64,000 nucleotides of DNA from Collimonas humicola (GTDB lineage: Bacteria; Pseudomonadota; Gammaproteobacteria; Burkholderiales; Burkholderiaceae_D). The position numbers and the translations under genes are program-made. Every line of letters begins with the position of its first letter. The stretch's first letter is position 1. Positions 7,681 to 16,402 of the stretch are shown one piece after another. Below the pieces are notes generated by a model. That model saw only the letters and a program-made list of their open reading frames with translations, did no database searches and had not been told where the DNA came from. Location: contig NZ_JAGQEE010000001.1 in assembly GCF_018304945.1 (NCBI RefSeq), positions 992,001-1,056,000 of the forward strand. Direction: 5' to 3'.

Positions 7681-9641
7681 TACGCCACCCTCTGCCATAA
7701 AACTGAACTCGATTCATTACCTTCCACTGCCCCCGATCCGTAGTCGTACACCTGACCGCGCTGCTCCCAGATACCTGCAAGGCCTGTACCATCTTTTCTT
7801 TTGTTCAATATGTAACCGCCGACGCCGCCATGCTGTAAGCCTTGACCGGAAAGTTGATTGGCGTACATGGCGGCCACGCACGATCCCACGGCCAGCGCAG
7901 TACGGTTGTAGATGGAGAACTCACTGTGACCGGCCTCGATACCAAGTATGTAATAAGGTTGATTGGCTAGCGGGTTCTCGGCATACCGCAGCGGCATACC
8001 ACTCCAGGTGCGTGCATTGCCGACGCTGAGATTGCTGATGGCAGCGAGACGCGCAGCGGTTGGCCCATCGCTGCCCCACAGATACGCGGGCTGGCCGCCG
8101 GGGTCCGACCACTGAAGCTGCATATAGCTGTTGCTATTGCTGATTTTTTCCGCAGTCTGTGCGCCGCCGGCATTGGTGGCGTTTTTAACACTGAGTTCAG
8201 CTGGATTGAAGGCACAAATATCGCCTGGGCCGCTGCCACCCAACAACCACGGCGGCTGACCAGGTTGACCCGCCCAGCGCATGCGCATGGGTCGGTCACC
8301 AAACACAACATAACCCAGGTCGGTGACGTCGACGGTGGCTTTCAGACCGTCATTTGCCCAGCCAATTTTTACCAAATTAGAGAGCTGGCCGATGCCGGTG
8401 CCTTGCTGGACAGGCGTGTAGTCAAGCTTGTTTTGTTTCGACGCTGGATCGAAATTCCCGGAATGCCAGAATTTGTTCCAACCGTTCCAGGTGACACCGG
8501 TTCCGTTGCGATACCAAAGATTGCCGTTGACGGAAAAGCCAAGCTGGTGCGCCGGGCCGCCAGAAAAATCGGTTCCATCACCATACTGACGGAACGTCAA
8601 CCGGCCATGCGTGATACCGCCATCATTGAGGCCATCAGCACTATTATTGGCAAAATCGGGATACAAACCGAAGTCACGATCTTTGGGAAGGACATTTCTC
8701 TCACGGTCAGAAACATCCACGCCAATACCGTAACTGCTGGTGGCCGCTGCCCTAGCGGGGACATAACCGATGGTATTCTGCTTGCTGCTAGGATCAAAGT
8801 TACCCTGATGCCACACAGACTGGCCGCCGATGGTCATCGCTGACGTGACATTGATGCTGCCAACCTGCAATGCACCGTATGACGCACCGTCGCCCGCAAC
8901 CACTTCTAAAACATTGTCAGCAGTCAGTCGGAGCTGAGACACGCAGACACCTCCCCAATGGAACACCATTTTGGGGGCGTAACTAATGTCTCGCCCATTG
9001 GTGTCGGTGGCTCGTGTTGCCTCGCGGATTTCCAGCGCGAATGATGTGCGCGCCGGATCAGCCTTGCCAGCAGCAACCGAAAGCGGTCCCATGACATCAC
9101 CCGCTTTTTTGACGTAGAACGCGTCCCCACGTGGCTCGGTCAAATACTGCGGATGCGAATCGCCAGCAGTTTCATGCGCACCGATGAGCTGGATCGCCGT
9201 ATTGACGTTCGGATCCACCAACACCGTTACCGAATCGGCCGGTAGCGCAGTTAAGCCCAGCGTGTAAGAGACGGTGGTCACGCTGTCATCTGCAAAATAC
9301 AGGATGGGCTGATCGGGCTTGCTGTAGATCGCGAACAGGGTGTCGCCAGCGTAAAAGCCAATTTCGCTACACCAGAATGGCGATCCAACGGGTGCGATCG
9401 CTTCAGCATGCACCTGAACCTGCGTCGGGGACACCTTGCCGCCACCTGCAATGGTGACCCACATCATTTCATGCTGCAGGCTAGTTTCGGTGCCATTTGG
9501 CCTGTATTTACCTGTACCGAAAGCAATACGGGTAACAGCCACCTCAATCCCGGTTTTTGGGACATTGATCGCGGCCATCACGCCGGCCCCGGTGAGGATC
9601 GGACTAATTGTTCTTGGTTGCGTCTTGACTGGGGGGCTCAT
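7680..9641 (-). CDS. Tail-collar / tail fibre protein
   Basis: 653 residues from the ATG at 9641; a GTG at 9644 is also possible. Residues 1-150 resemble the P2-H-type phage tail-collar domain (AAINVPKTGIEVAVTRIAFG, then CSEIGFYAGDTLFAIYSK). HETAGDSHPQYLTEP then leads into shaft repeats with WHQGNFDPSSKQNTIGY and WHSGNFDPASKQNKLDY, the usual HxGNF fibre repeats. The C-terminal tip from about 460 is Gly/Asn-rich and would contact the receptor. The gene lies between an unassigned virion-type gene and its own chaperone. Confidence 0.88.
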   Translation of the reverse strand: MSPPVKTQPRTISPILTGAGVMAAINVPKTGIEVAVTRIAFGTGKYRPNGTETSLQHEMMWVTIAGGGKVSPTQVQVHAEAIAPVGSPFWCSEIGFYAGDTLFAIYSKPDQPILYFADDSVTTVSYTLGLTALPADSVTVLVDPNVNTAIQLIGAHETAGDSHPQYLTEPRGDAFYVKKAGDVMGPLSVAAGKADPARTSFALEIREATRATDTNGRDISYAPKMVFHWGGVCVSQLRLTADNVLEVVAGDGASYGALQVGSINVTSAMTIGGQSVWHQGNFDPSSKQNTIGYVPARAAATSSYGIGVDVSDRERNVLPKDRDFGLYPDFANNSADGLNDGGITHGRLTFRQYGDGTDFSGGPAHQLGFSVNGNLWYRNGTGVTWNGWNKFWHSGNFDPASKQNKLDYTPVQQGTGIGQLSNLVKIGWANDGLKATVDVTDLGYVVFGDRPMRMRWAGQPGQPPWLLGGSGPGDICAFNPAELSVKNATNAGGAQTAEKISNSNSYMQLQWSDPGGQPAYLWGSDGPTAARLAAISNLSVGNARTWSGMPLRYAENPLANQPYYILGIEAGHSEFSIYNRTALAVGSCVAAMYANQLSGQGLQHGGVGGYILNKRKDGTGLAGIWEQRGQVYDYGSGAVEGNESSSVLWQRVA

Positions 9642-9733
9642 CACATGGAGGGCAGCGGGTCTGGCCGCCGTAGCTGAAAATATAGCTGCTATTTTCTGCT
9701 ACGCCATTCCCTGCAAATGATGACATTTTCCAT

Positions 9734-10201
9734 TCAGATCGTCACGAACCCGCCCTGACCAGCATCGAGAAACCAGTCCTGCATTTCCATCGCGCTGCCA
9801 ATTCCCAGCGCCTTCTTGACATACAACGCCGTCGCCAGCACCGCCACCTGCCCGCAAGTGATGTCCGGCGACACCCGATACAGCCGCTTGCCAAAGTCGC
9901 TCATGCCATCCGGCTCCAGCTTCTGGCGCGGGTCACAACGCGCGGCCTTATCATCAATCATCAGCGTCTTACTGTTGGAACGAATGAAGAACTCCTCGAT
10001 GGCGTCCATGAAATCGACATCGGTGAACAGGCAGTCCCGTTCGGCCAGGCCGACGCCGCCGATCAGAATCGCGTCGCTGAAGCGGTCGGCGCGAAAGACC
10101 GCCTCTTTGCTGACCAGCAGAATGTCGGATTCCGCCTCGTAGTAGGAATACACCGTCGCCGGCATCATGCCGTAGCCGGAGATCGAGGCTTGGATTTTCA
10201 T
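9734..10201 (-). CDS. Phage structural-type protein, unknown
   Basis: 155 residues starting MKIQASISGYG. The ATG at 10201 overlaps the upstream stop as ATGA with GGAG just before it, which decides against the longer in-frame start at 10225. It is a soluble mixed alpha/beta protein, unrecognised. Its place between the 260-residue protein and the tail fibre suggests a connector or baseplate component. Confidence 0.6.
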   Translation of the reverse strand: MKIQASISGYGMMPATVYSYYEAESDILLVSKEAVFRADRFSDAILIGGVGLAERDCLFTDVDFMDAIEEFFIRSNSKTLMIDDKAARCDPRQKLEPDGMSDFGKRLYRVSPDITCGQVAVLATALYVKKALGIGSAMEMQDWFLDAGQGGFVTI

Positions 10202-10980
10202 AGCTCCGGCACACCCTGAAGCCATGGCACATCTGGAGCCCCGTCAACGACATGACTATGGACGTTTTGCACCAGGTCGTGCGAGATCACTTGTCCCACT
10301 GCCGGATAGCCATGCGGATTATCGGCGCTGCCATCGCCCTTCCCGTCGTTCTGTTCGCCCGCCTTCGGTCCTGAGAACAAGGGAATCGTCTCTCTCAGCG
10401 TCAGATCGATCGCCAAGATCGTCAAGTTCTTCTGCCCAGAGTCGACATTCATCGCCGGCACGTCAGTAGCCTCCAGCATCACCGGCCAGTGATGGTTGAT
10501 GCCAGCAAAGCGGTATGTCGCATCAAACCGACGATTGACGATCGCCGCAATAAATAAGGTGAATTGGGCTGCCATGCTGCGCGCCGTCTCATCCTCGGCG
10601 GCGCAAATGACGATCTGCGCGCGGCGTTCTCCCTGCATCTGCCGTAGCTGAAAAATCCGGTTCAGCGGATCGCCCGGCAACGTCACCCATTCCGGCTCCG
10701 GCACCTGCCGAGAAAAATCCCCCAGCACCGGCGAATAATCCTTGCCGGTCGCCACAATCATGACCGGCAAATACGCGCTGCTGCCCGGACCGTCGTCATT
10801 GTCATTCTTGCGCCATGCGGCCAGCATATCCTGCACCTGGTCAATCATTCGATCCGGCGCCCATACGATGCTTTGACTGATCCCGCGCTCGACAAACGAC
10901 TTCATCGCCCTAGTGGTCGGCGTGAGGGAGGCGTAATAGCGCCCCATATAGCGGCCAAAGGCCTCTTTCAATTCAAGCAT
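10198..10980 (-). CDS. Phage structural-type protein, unknown
   Basis: 260 residues starting MLELKEAFGRYMGRYY at the ATG at 10980. An upstream in-frame start (11097) is rejected because it would overlap the preceding gene by 110 bases. The middle contains a helical stretch (AAQFTLFIAAIVNRRF) and a beta-rich part ending in a TLRETIPLFSG strand. It is not recognised. Its position in the baseplate-to-fibre stretch favours a tail or baseplate role. Confidence 0.6.
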   Translation of the reverse strand: MLELKEAFGRYMGRYYASLTPTTRAMKSFVERGISQSIVWAPDRMIDQVQDMLAAWRKNDNDDGPGSSAYLPVMIVATGKDYSPVLGDFSRQVPEPEWVTLPGDPLNRIFQLRQMQGERRAQIVICAAEDETARSMAAQFTLFIAAIVNRRFDATYRFAGINHHWPVMLEATDVPAMNVDSGQKNLTILAIDLTLRETIPLFSGPKAGEQNDGKGDGSADNPHGYPAVGQVISHDLVQNVHSHVVDGAPDVPWLQGVPEL

Positions 10981-10987
10981 GGGATCC

Positions 10988-11818
10988 TCAGCGGCGCAGA
11001 AGGCGATTGACCAGGTTGTCGACGCACCGACTTTCTGGCTGGTCCGGTACAACGATACCCGGCAAGATCGCGCGCTTAAATTCAGCCGCACCCGCACGCA
11101 TCGAGTTCAATGTGCTCTTGCTAACGACCATAGGGAGTGCTCCCGCCGAATCCAGCGAGACCTGCCTGCTAGCCAGCATCGCTAGGTATTGTTCGTTTTC
11201 TTCCTCCAGCCTGGCAATCACCGTCAGCGCACGCTCATGATCGGCCCGGGCATCCCCGAGGCTAGCCTGGGCGCTATCCAGCAGCGCCAGCATGCCATGC
11301 AAATTCTGGTTGTAGTCGGCAATCACCGCATCATCTAGCACCACACCGCCGTCATCTGCGCTAGCCGCATCCAGCACATAACCGCGGTTGTCATCAAAGT
11401 TGGGCTCATTAACGTAATCGAAACCAAAGAAGCGCCCTTCAACCTCGCTGAGCGCCGACGAGAAGCCGCCCTTTTTACTCTCAAACATCTTTTGCGCAGT
11501 ACGGCCGGCATCGGTCGCCAGAAATTCTTCCTCGTGCTCGATGGTGCCGTCTGGGTACGCCTTCAAATGGATGGTTGAGATCGCCGGCTCCAACTTGACC
11601 AGCTTGCCTTGGTAAATTCCACCCTCCGGCGGCATCATGCCGAATTTAACGCGCGGCCAATGGCCGTAATAGCCGAACATATCGCGCTTTTGAATGCGCT
11701 CCTGCGTCCTGGCGCCATTGATAAACGCGGCGACCTTGTCGATATTAAAATGCCGCGGCTTCCCCGTCAGTTCGCGACCGCGATCATTGAGGTTGTACTG
11801 AATCACACCTGTTCGCAT
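10988..11818 (-). CDS. Phage protein, possibly prohead-protease/scaffold-like
   Basis: 276 residues. The N-terminal 150 residues form a beta-rich domain with KKGGFSSALSEVEG and FGFDYVNEPNF, reminiscent of phage capsid-scaffolding proteases. Residues about 165-225 form a predicted coiled coil (DARADHERALTVIARLEEEN). A protease-plus-coiled-coil layout matches P2 gpO-type scaffolds, but I cannot identify a catalytic Ser-His pair, and the neighbours are baseplate genes. Function is therefore uncertain. Confidence 0.5.
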   Translation of the reverse strand: MRTGVIQYNLNDRGRELTGKPRHFNIDKVAAFINGARTQERIQKRDMFGYYGHWPRVKFGMMPPEGGIYQGKLVKLEPAISTIHLKAYPDGTIEHEEEFLATDAGRTAQKMFESKKGGFSSALSEVEGRFFGFDYVNEPNFDDNRGYVLDAASADDGGVVLDDAVIADYNQNLHGMLALLDSAQASLGDARADHERALTVIARLEEENEQYLAMLASRQVSLDSAGALPMVVSKSTLNSMRAGAAEFKRAILPGIVVPDQPESRCVDNLVNRLLRR

Positions 11819-11833
11819 CCTACTCTCTCCTGT

Positions 11834-12478
11834 CTAGTGCGGTGAAGGCAGCATCGCCTCGCCCTCAGCCCGATAAAACTGCTGCGCCATGGCGCCATTA
11901 AAAAGACCGATTTCGTTCTCAAAGCGCTTCAGCAGCGATAGCTGCAGCACATACTTGGCAGCGATCACCGCGCGCAACGCGGGCGCTACCATTGGAATGT
12001 TCATCCCCATTTCTCCCTCATCATCGATCGACACCCGGATCCGGCTGGTCAGATAATGCGTGACACCCGGATCTGCGCTGCCGATGCCGCTGGCGCTACT
12101 CAAGGCGGTTGGATAGGGCTTGCTCTTATCCTGCCAGAGCTGCTCCACGATCCAGCCGTTCGGCCAGAGCAGTTGCAGATACATCCTCAGGAAATGCAGC
12201 CCTCGCTTGGGATTCCGCGCACGCCAGGCTTTATAGAGATAGCGCATGGCCGGCTCTTCGGTACGAATCAACGCCAATCCTTCCCGCTTCACGTGCCGTT
12301 CGATCAAGGGCAAGGAACCCAGGTGCGGCACGCCATAAACGTTGAGTTCGCGCTCGGCGTCCCGCAAGTGGGTCTTGAACAAAAACAGGACCAGCTGCTT
12401 TAGCTCAGCTTCCAGCGCGTTGGCGTCGTGGCTGTGCTGGAGCGGGCCAAGCGATGGGATTTTGCTATCTGCGCCCAT
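11834..12478 (-). CDS. Baseplate protein, gpI-like by position
   Basis: 214 residues, starting one base into the stop of the J-like gene. It contains RNPKRGLHFLRMYLQLLWPN and a Trp-rich stretch, then ends in helices. P2-type phages have the order W-J-I-H-G, and this gene occupies the I slot, although unassigned genes separate it from the fibre. Sequence resemblance to gpI is weak, so the call rests mainly on order and size. Confidence 0.55.
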   Translation of the reverse strand: MGADSKIPSLGPLQHSHDANALEAELKQLVLFLFKTHLRDAERELNVYGVPHLGSLPLIERHVKREGLALIRTEEPAMRYLYKAWRARNPKRGLHFLRMYLQLLWPNGWIVEQLWQDKSKPYPTALSSASGIGSADPGVTHYLTSRIRVSIDDEGEMGMNIPMVAPALRAVIAAKYVLQLSLLKRFENEIGLFNGAMAQQFYRAEGEAMLPSPH

Positions 12479-13914
12479 TACTGCCCCCAGGAACCCAGGT
12501 TGTAATTGGCCAGGGTCACGGAGACATGCACGCTATCCAACGTCATATAGCGGAAATGCTCCGGCAATTGCTTGCCTTGCATAGGTGCGATCGTCACTGA
12601 AAAGTCACTACCCGAATCCTGCAGCGCTTGGACATTGTTCTTCAACAGCGCGTAGATCGCCTTGTATTTCACCACCAGCATGCCGGCGCGGATCGGCACG
12701 GCCTTCTCGCCGTATTCCTTGAGCAGCACATCGAGAATCTGCTTTTTGACAGCCGCGGCGTCGTGAATACGCGCCACCTCGGCAACGATTGTTATGCCAA
12801 TGGCAAGAATGGCTGGCGTGGTGAACACAATCCGATAGGAGTCGTCGGCGGCTTTGATCACCCGCACAATCTCCTGTTCGATCGATTCACGCGTGGCGCC
12901 ATCGGGCGGTACAAAGGAGACGAACAGTCGGTTGATATTATCTAGGCTCGGCCCGCGCACCAGCTCTTCAATCGTTTCATTCCAAATGGAGAGAAATTTC
13001 AGTCCGGCGATATTACGGCGAACCAGGAAGTCGAACTCGCCCAGATACACCGCTGTCTGGTCATAGGCGGATGGGTATTTGCAGAGTTCCCGCAGCGTCG
13101 CGATATCAATAGGCGCAGCACCAGGAATTAGCAACGAATCCATCGTGATCTTGATCAGGCCGTCTTGCGGCGCTATCGCATAATCCAGGGCGAAGGGGCT
13201 GCCGGCGTCCGGCCGCACGTCCCCTGTGGTCTCATATACGGTCAGGGTGAGAGCCTCGCCGACGTTGGGCTGATAACCCACATAACCGGTATAGCCGAAC
13301 ACGACGAACAAGCGCCGGTATTCGTCGCATTCCACATGGAATACCTTGTCGCCATTGGCAACATTCGTAAATTCCACACTATATGTATACGGTGTGCCAG
13401 CAGAGTCGACTACGGAGATACCGCTGATAAAGCGCCCGTCGCTGGGCTGCGGCACCTCAATCTTATAGAACGGCTGCGAGACGGTCACAGTGTGCTCAAT
13501 GGCGCGAACCTGCTTCTGCAGCAGCTCAGCATGCCCCACGCCGCCGGCAGGAACCGTTACCGGCGAATCGGTAACGTACATGCGCCCGCTGGAATCCAGC
13601 AGGCCGCGACCGGCGCCAATGGCAAAGGGAAGATTCGTTGGATTGTCGACTCTCACCCGCACCCGTGCCGGCGTCGCCATCGGCATCAGTCCCTTCAGCG
13701 AGGCATCGGCCAGCACCGTCGAATCCCTTACCTTGTCGAAGGGTTCCATCGCGCCGAGCTCGATCTGCTGCGACATCATCGCCATCATTTGGGCAATGGC
13801 GGACTGCGCCTGCAGCAGCCGCGGATCGCCTACCTGGTACAGCGCGGCTAGCTCGGGAAATTGCGAGACCGAATTGACGATCACCCGATCAAAGTCTTCC
13901 TTGGAATAGGCCAT
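12478..13914 (-). CDS. Baseplate J-like protein
   Basis: 478 residues. The layout matches baseplate J/gp47 proteins: a helical N-terminus with a repeated MMAMMSQQIE helix, a beta domain (RVRVRVDNPTNLPFAIGAGR then YVTDSPVTVPAGG), and a C-terminal part with SIEQEIVRVIKAADDS and KKQILDVLLKEYGEKAVPI, similar to the wedge-assembly helices of this family. It forms the outer baseplate wedge of contractile tails. One base separates it from the gpW-like gene. Confidence 0.8.
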   Translation of the reverse strand: MAYSKEDFDRVIVNSVSQFPELAALYQVGDPRLLQAQSAIAQMMAMMSQQIELGAMEPFDKVRDSTVLADASLKGLMPMATPARVRVRVDNPTNLPFAIGAGRGLLDSSGRMYVTDSPVTVPAGGVGHAELLQKQVRAIEHTVTVSQPFYKIEVPQPSDGRFISGISVVDSAGTPYTYSVEFTNVANGDKVFHVECDEYRRLFVVFGYTGYVGYQPNVGEALTLTVYETTGDVRPDAGSPFALDYAIAPQDGLIKITMDSLLIPGAAPIDIATLRELCKYPSAYDQTAVYLGEFDFLVRRNIAGLKFLSIWNETIEELVRGPSLDNINRLFVSFVPPDGATRESIEQEIVRVIKAADDSYRIVFTTPAILAIGITIVAEVARIHDAAAVKKQILDVLLKEYGEKAVPIRAGMLVVKYKAIYALLKNNVQALQDSGSDFSVTIAPMQGKQLPEHFRYMTLDSVHVSVTLANYNLGSWGQ

Positions 13915-13915
13915 G

Positions 13916-14203
13916 TCAGCTCACCCGCTCCTGCCAGCCGGCGACGTCAACAATCAATTCGCGGCGATCCGGCAAGGCATCGACATAGAAAACATTCACG
14001 GCGCCAGCCGGCATTGCCTCCAACGCCGGCACGTCCTCGCGCATCTTGCCGATGAACGCATCGCCGATGCCGGCGGCCATGGGATTTTGCAGCAACGATT
14101 GGGGATCAGCGCCGTAATCCGAGCCGAGATAGCCGTTAGGTGGCGTACTCAGCCAGTGGCTGACCATGGATTGAATGTCTTGGGCGGTGATCGTCGGTTT
14201 CAT
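13916..14203 (-). CDS. Baseplate wedge protein, gpW/gp25-like
   Basis: About 95 residues from the ATG at 14203 (MKPTITAQDIQSMVSHW). It contains YLGSDYGADPQSLLQNPMA, matching the YGSDLGSLLDRP-type pattern of gp25/gpW wedge proteins. No good Shine-Dalgarno precedes this ATG, and an in-frame TTG at 14266 would add 21 residues, so the start is uncertain. It is the first gene of the baseplate block and lies just downstream of the cargo terminator at 14282-14304. Confidence 0.7.
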   Translation of the reverse strand: MKPTITAQDIQSMVSHWLSTPPNGYLGSDYGADPQSLLQNPMAAGIGDAFIGKMREDVPALEAMPAGAVNVFYVDALPDRRELIVDVAGWQERVS

Positions 14204-14281
14204 GGCGATGATGATAGAGCCATCGCCATTGGTGAAAAACGGAGGTTTTCCTGTATCAGATCCCAACCATCGGAGAATAAG

Positions 14282-14304
14282 AAAAGGCCACCTGAGCGGT
14301 GGCC
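14282..14304 (-). terminator. Terminator separating cargo zone 1 from the baseplate operon
   Basis: A perfect 7-base stem, GGCCACC (14286-14292) with GGTGGCC (14298-14304), has a 5-base loop and is followed on the minus strand by TTTT (14285-14282). It lies 32 bases beyond the end of the secreted-protein gene and would insulate the VgrG cassette from the phage late genes. Confidence 0.75.
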
Positions 14305-14336
14305 GTAAGTGTCTGCTGCCAAGCAGCCTGCAATCG

Positions 14337-14831
14337 CTATCTCGCTTGAACCGGTTTCCCGTTCTCAGTCACTACGCCACTTTTAAAAAGGAAAACATGG
14401 TCTTTTTCCTTTGCGACCTTTCGTTGCAAGGATTCTGATGCCATTAACCCGATCCATGCCGGCATTGTTACTGAAATCGAATCTGCCATTTTTTTTACAT
14501 CAAAATAATCGGTGCAAGTTCCGAATGGAGGAGTTGCTTTCACACCTGAAGCCGAAACGGTAACGAAATAAAGCTGAACAGGACAGGCACTCCCACCGTT
14601 GTCTTGGATGAGAACGACATCATTTTTTCCGAGTTGATAGGTGCCGACTTCCTGAAGACTACTGTTCCCGCGAATCGAAGGATTCAATGGCTTGTTTTTA
14701 TACAGAAGCACGTTCTCATCGTTTATTCGTAGCGCACCGAAGCGTGTCGCGATATCTCCGTCCTCATCCTCGGCAAAGGCGATGGATGCAAGCAACGACA
14801 GGGATGCGATTAAAACGAAATACTTCAACAT
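14337..14831 (-). CDS. Secreted protein, putative second immunity protein
   Basis: 164 residues with a clear signal peptide (MLKYFVLIASLSLLASIAFA). The mature part has two Cys (SACPVQLYFV and FGTCTDYF) that could form a disulfide. The family is not recognised. It is the last gene of a VgrG-effector-secreted-secreted row and is followed by a terminator. Because the effector is a predicted cell-wall hydrolase, a periplasmic partner here is most simply an immunity protein (inference from context). Confidence 0.6.
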   Translation of the reverse strand: MLKYFVLIASLSLLASIAFAEDEDGDIATRFGALRINDENVLLYKNKPLNPSIRGNSSLQEVGTYQLGKNDVVLIQDNGGSACPVQLYFVTVSASGVKATPPFGTCTDYFDVKKMADSISVTMPAWIGLMASESLQRKVAKEKDHVFLFKSGVVTENGKPVQAR

Positions 14832-14900
14832 AGAGATTTTTCCTTTTGGCGGGCCGTTGGCATCGAGCAGTGGCCTGAGTTCTCGACTTACACCGCGGGT

Positions 14901-15446
14901 CTAGTCGAACGTCTTTTCATCAACAGTACAGCCGATTTTCTTGATAGCAGATTTCACGGCACCATCTACGCTTATTTTTTTCTTAATAGACAGGTCAATA
15001 CTTTTATTAATTGCTGAATCCTCTTTGCACTTGTAAAAACCATCCTTGGTCAATTTCACCAACTGATATGTTGGAGTAAATTCGTTTCTTGGATCTTCCA
15101 CTACATAACGATAAGTCGCGTAATAATCTGCGTTAATCTTACTTACAGTTGGCTTAGTTATAACCTGGTGACAGTTTCCGAATTGCCCCTCTGAGGGAGC
15201 TATCAATTCCAATTGTTTTTGGACATCCTCTCGATTAAACAAGGAGCAACTCGGCATGAAATCGTTACCCTGGAAATATTGTGCGGCAAGAGGAGTATAA
15301 ATCTGGCCATCAATTTTCTGAGGCAGGATCATCGTCACGAAACTTTTCGCATTGACTTTATCAGTTACTTCTTTTTTAAAATCTGTATCGTGTGCATGTG
15401 CAATGCTAAAGACTAATAGGAAAGGAGTTAAGTATTTAATTTTCAT
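14901..15446 (-). CDS. Secreted putative immunity protein of the GH19 effector
   Basis: 181 residues from the ATG at 15446; an upstream TTG is less likely. The signal peptide KIKYLTPFLLVFSIAHAH is followed by a mature domain with several Cys (MPSCSLF, GNCHQV, FYKCKED, KKIGCTV). It begins 17 bases after the effector stop, the usual immunity position in T6SS effector pairs. I know no family signature for it. The assignment rests on adjacency and periplasmic targeting. Confidence 0.6.
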   Translation of the reverse strand: MKIKYLTPFLLVFSIAHAHDTDFKKEVTDKVNAKSFVTMILPQKIDGQIYTPLAAQYFQGNDFMPSCSLFNREDVQKQLELIAPSEGQFGNCHQVITKPTVSKINADYYATYRYVVEDPRNEFTPTYQLVKLTKDGFYKCKEDSAINKSIDLSIKKKISVDGAVKSAIKKIGCTVDEKTFD

Positions 15447-15463
15447 TCTTTTCACCAAAATAT

Positions 15464-16402
15464 TTAAAGTTCTTTTACCCGCTTTTCGGCAAGAGCTGCC
15501 ATTTCTTCTCGTGTCATGTTGAACCGTTTTTTCTTGCTTTTCACAGTTTTGTTATTCACAAATTCCGCATATCGACTATAACCAAGCTTAGCTTGCACAC
15601 CGTCTTTGTTTGTACCTTTTTGCTTGGATTTTGGATCATGCCAAAGTCCCCAGGCAAACGACATGTCAGGTGTATCGTATGCCTTACTTTTTTCCAATGT
15701 ATATGAATCGTAGGTGAATTTTTCAAATTCGGGGAATGCCTTGAACAGCGCATCTAATTGCGGGCACATCGTCACGTGTAACGCAGTCGCAGCGTTTTTT
15801 AACAATTTCAGACGAGACGTTGATTGCCCTTCATACCCGTTATAGCCGCCGTTCACTTTTGCTGTGATATACAACAAATCATTCTGATCTGCAGACGCGC
15901 TCAGGTCCTCGCCTAAAAATACTTTCCAGTACCAGCCGGCGCTATCTGCTGCGTACTTGGGCTGCTCTACCTTCTTTCTGTTCTCGTCGGTTAGATCTTC
16001 TTTGACATAGTCGCCATATGTTGTGTAATTGGTCTCAGTCGTTATCTGTAGAAATCCTCGCCCTTTATATCCACCGTATTTTTCCTTCTCAATTTTCTCG
16101 TCCTTTGCAGGATCTTTATCAAGGAACTCGGCGACATATTGCAATTCAGACGATTCGTGACCAACCTGGGCCAAGAAATGGGCCTTACGCAAACAAGACG
16201 TAATCTCGTATTTCTTCATCGTTTCGTTGAGACTATCGAGATATTTTTCCAAGGTCTTTTGGCCACGCTCTGGATAAACGGCGCGTAACTCATCCAGTGT
16301 CAAATCACGGTTGCACGCACACTCGACAATGACTTCTTCAACCCTTGTGTGATCCGAGTTTGTGTCGGTTTGCCCTAAGGGGGCTGCTGTTTTCTCAGTC
16401 AT
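15464..16402 (-). CDS. GH19-type peptidoglycan hydrolase, T6SS effector
   Basis: 312 residues. The centre has the GH19 chitinase/endolysin core: KAHFLAQVGHESSELQY with the HES catalytic motif (E83) and YGGYKGRGFLQITTETNY (about 109-126), matching GRGxxQIT..NY. There is no N-terminal signal, as expected for an effector delivered by VgrG. Its ATG overlaps the VgrG stop (ATGA), so the two are translationally coupled. Predicted target: periplasmic peptidoglycan of rival bacteria. A phage endolysin is the main alternative, but coupling to VgrG and downstream secreted proteins argue for T6SS. Confidence 0.82.
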   Translation of the reverse strand: MTEKTAAPLGQTDTNSDHTRVEEVIVECACNRDLTLDELRAVYPERGQKTLEKYLDSLNETMKKYEITSCLRKAHFLAQVGHESSELQYVAEFLDKDPAKDEKIEKEKYGGYKGRGFLQITTETNYTTYGDYVKEDLTDENRKKVEQPKYAADSAGWYWKVFLGEDLSASADQNDLLYITAKVNGGYNGYEGQSTSRLKLLKNAATALHVTMCPQLDALFKAFPEFEKFTYDSYTLEKSKAYDTPDMSFAWGLWHDPKSKQKGTNKDGVQAKLGYSRYAEFVNNKTVKSKKKRFNMTREEMAALAEKRVKEL

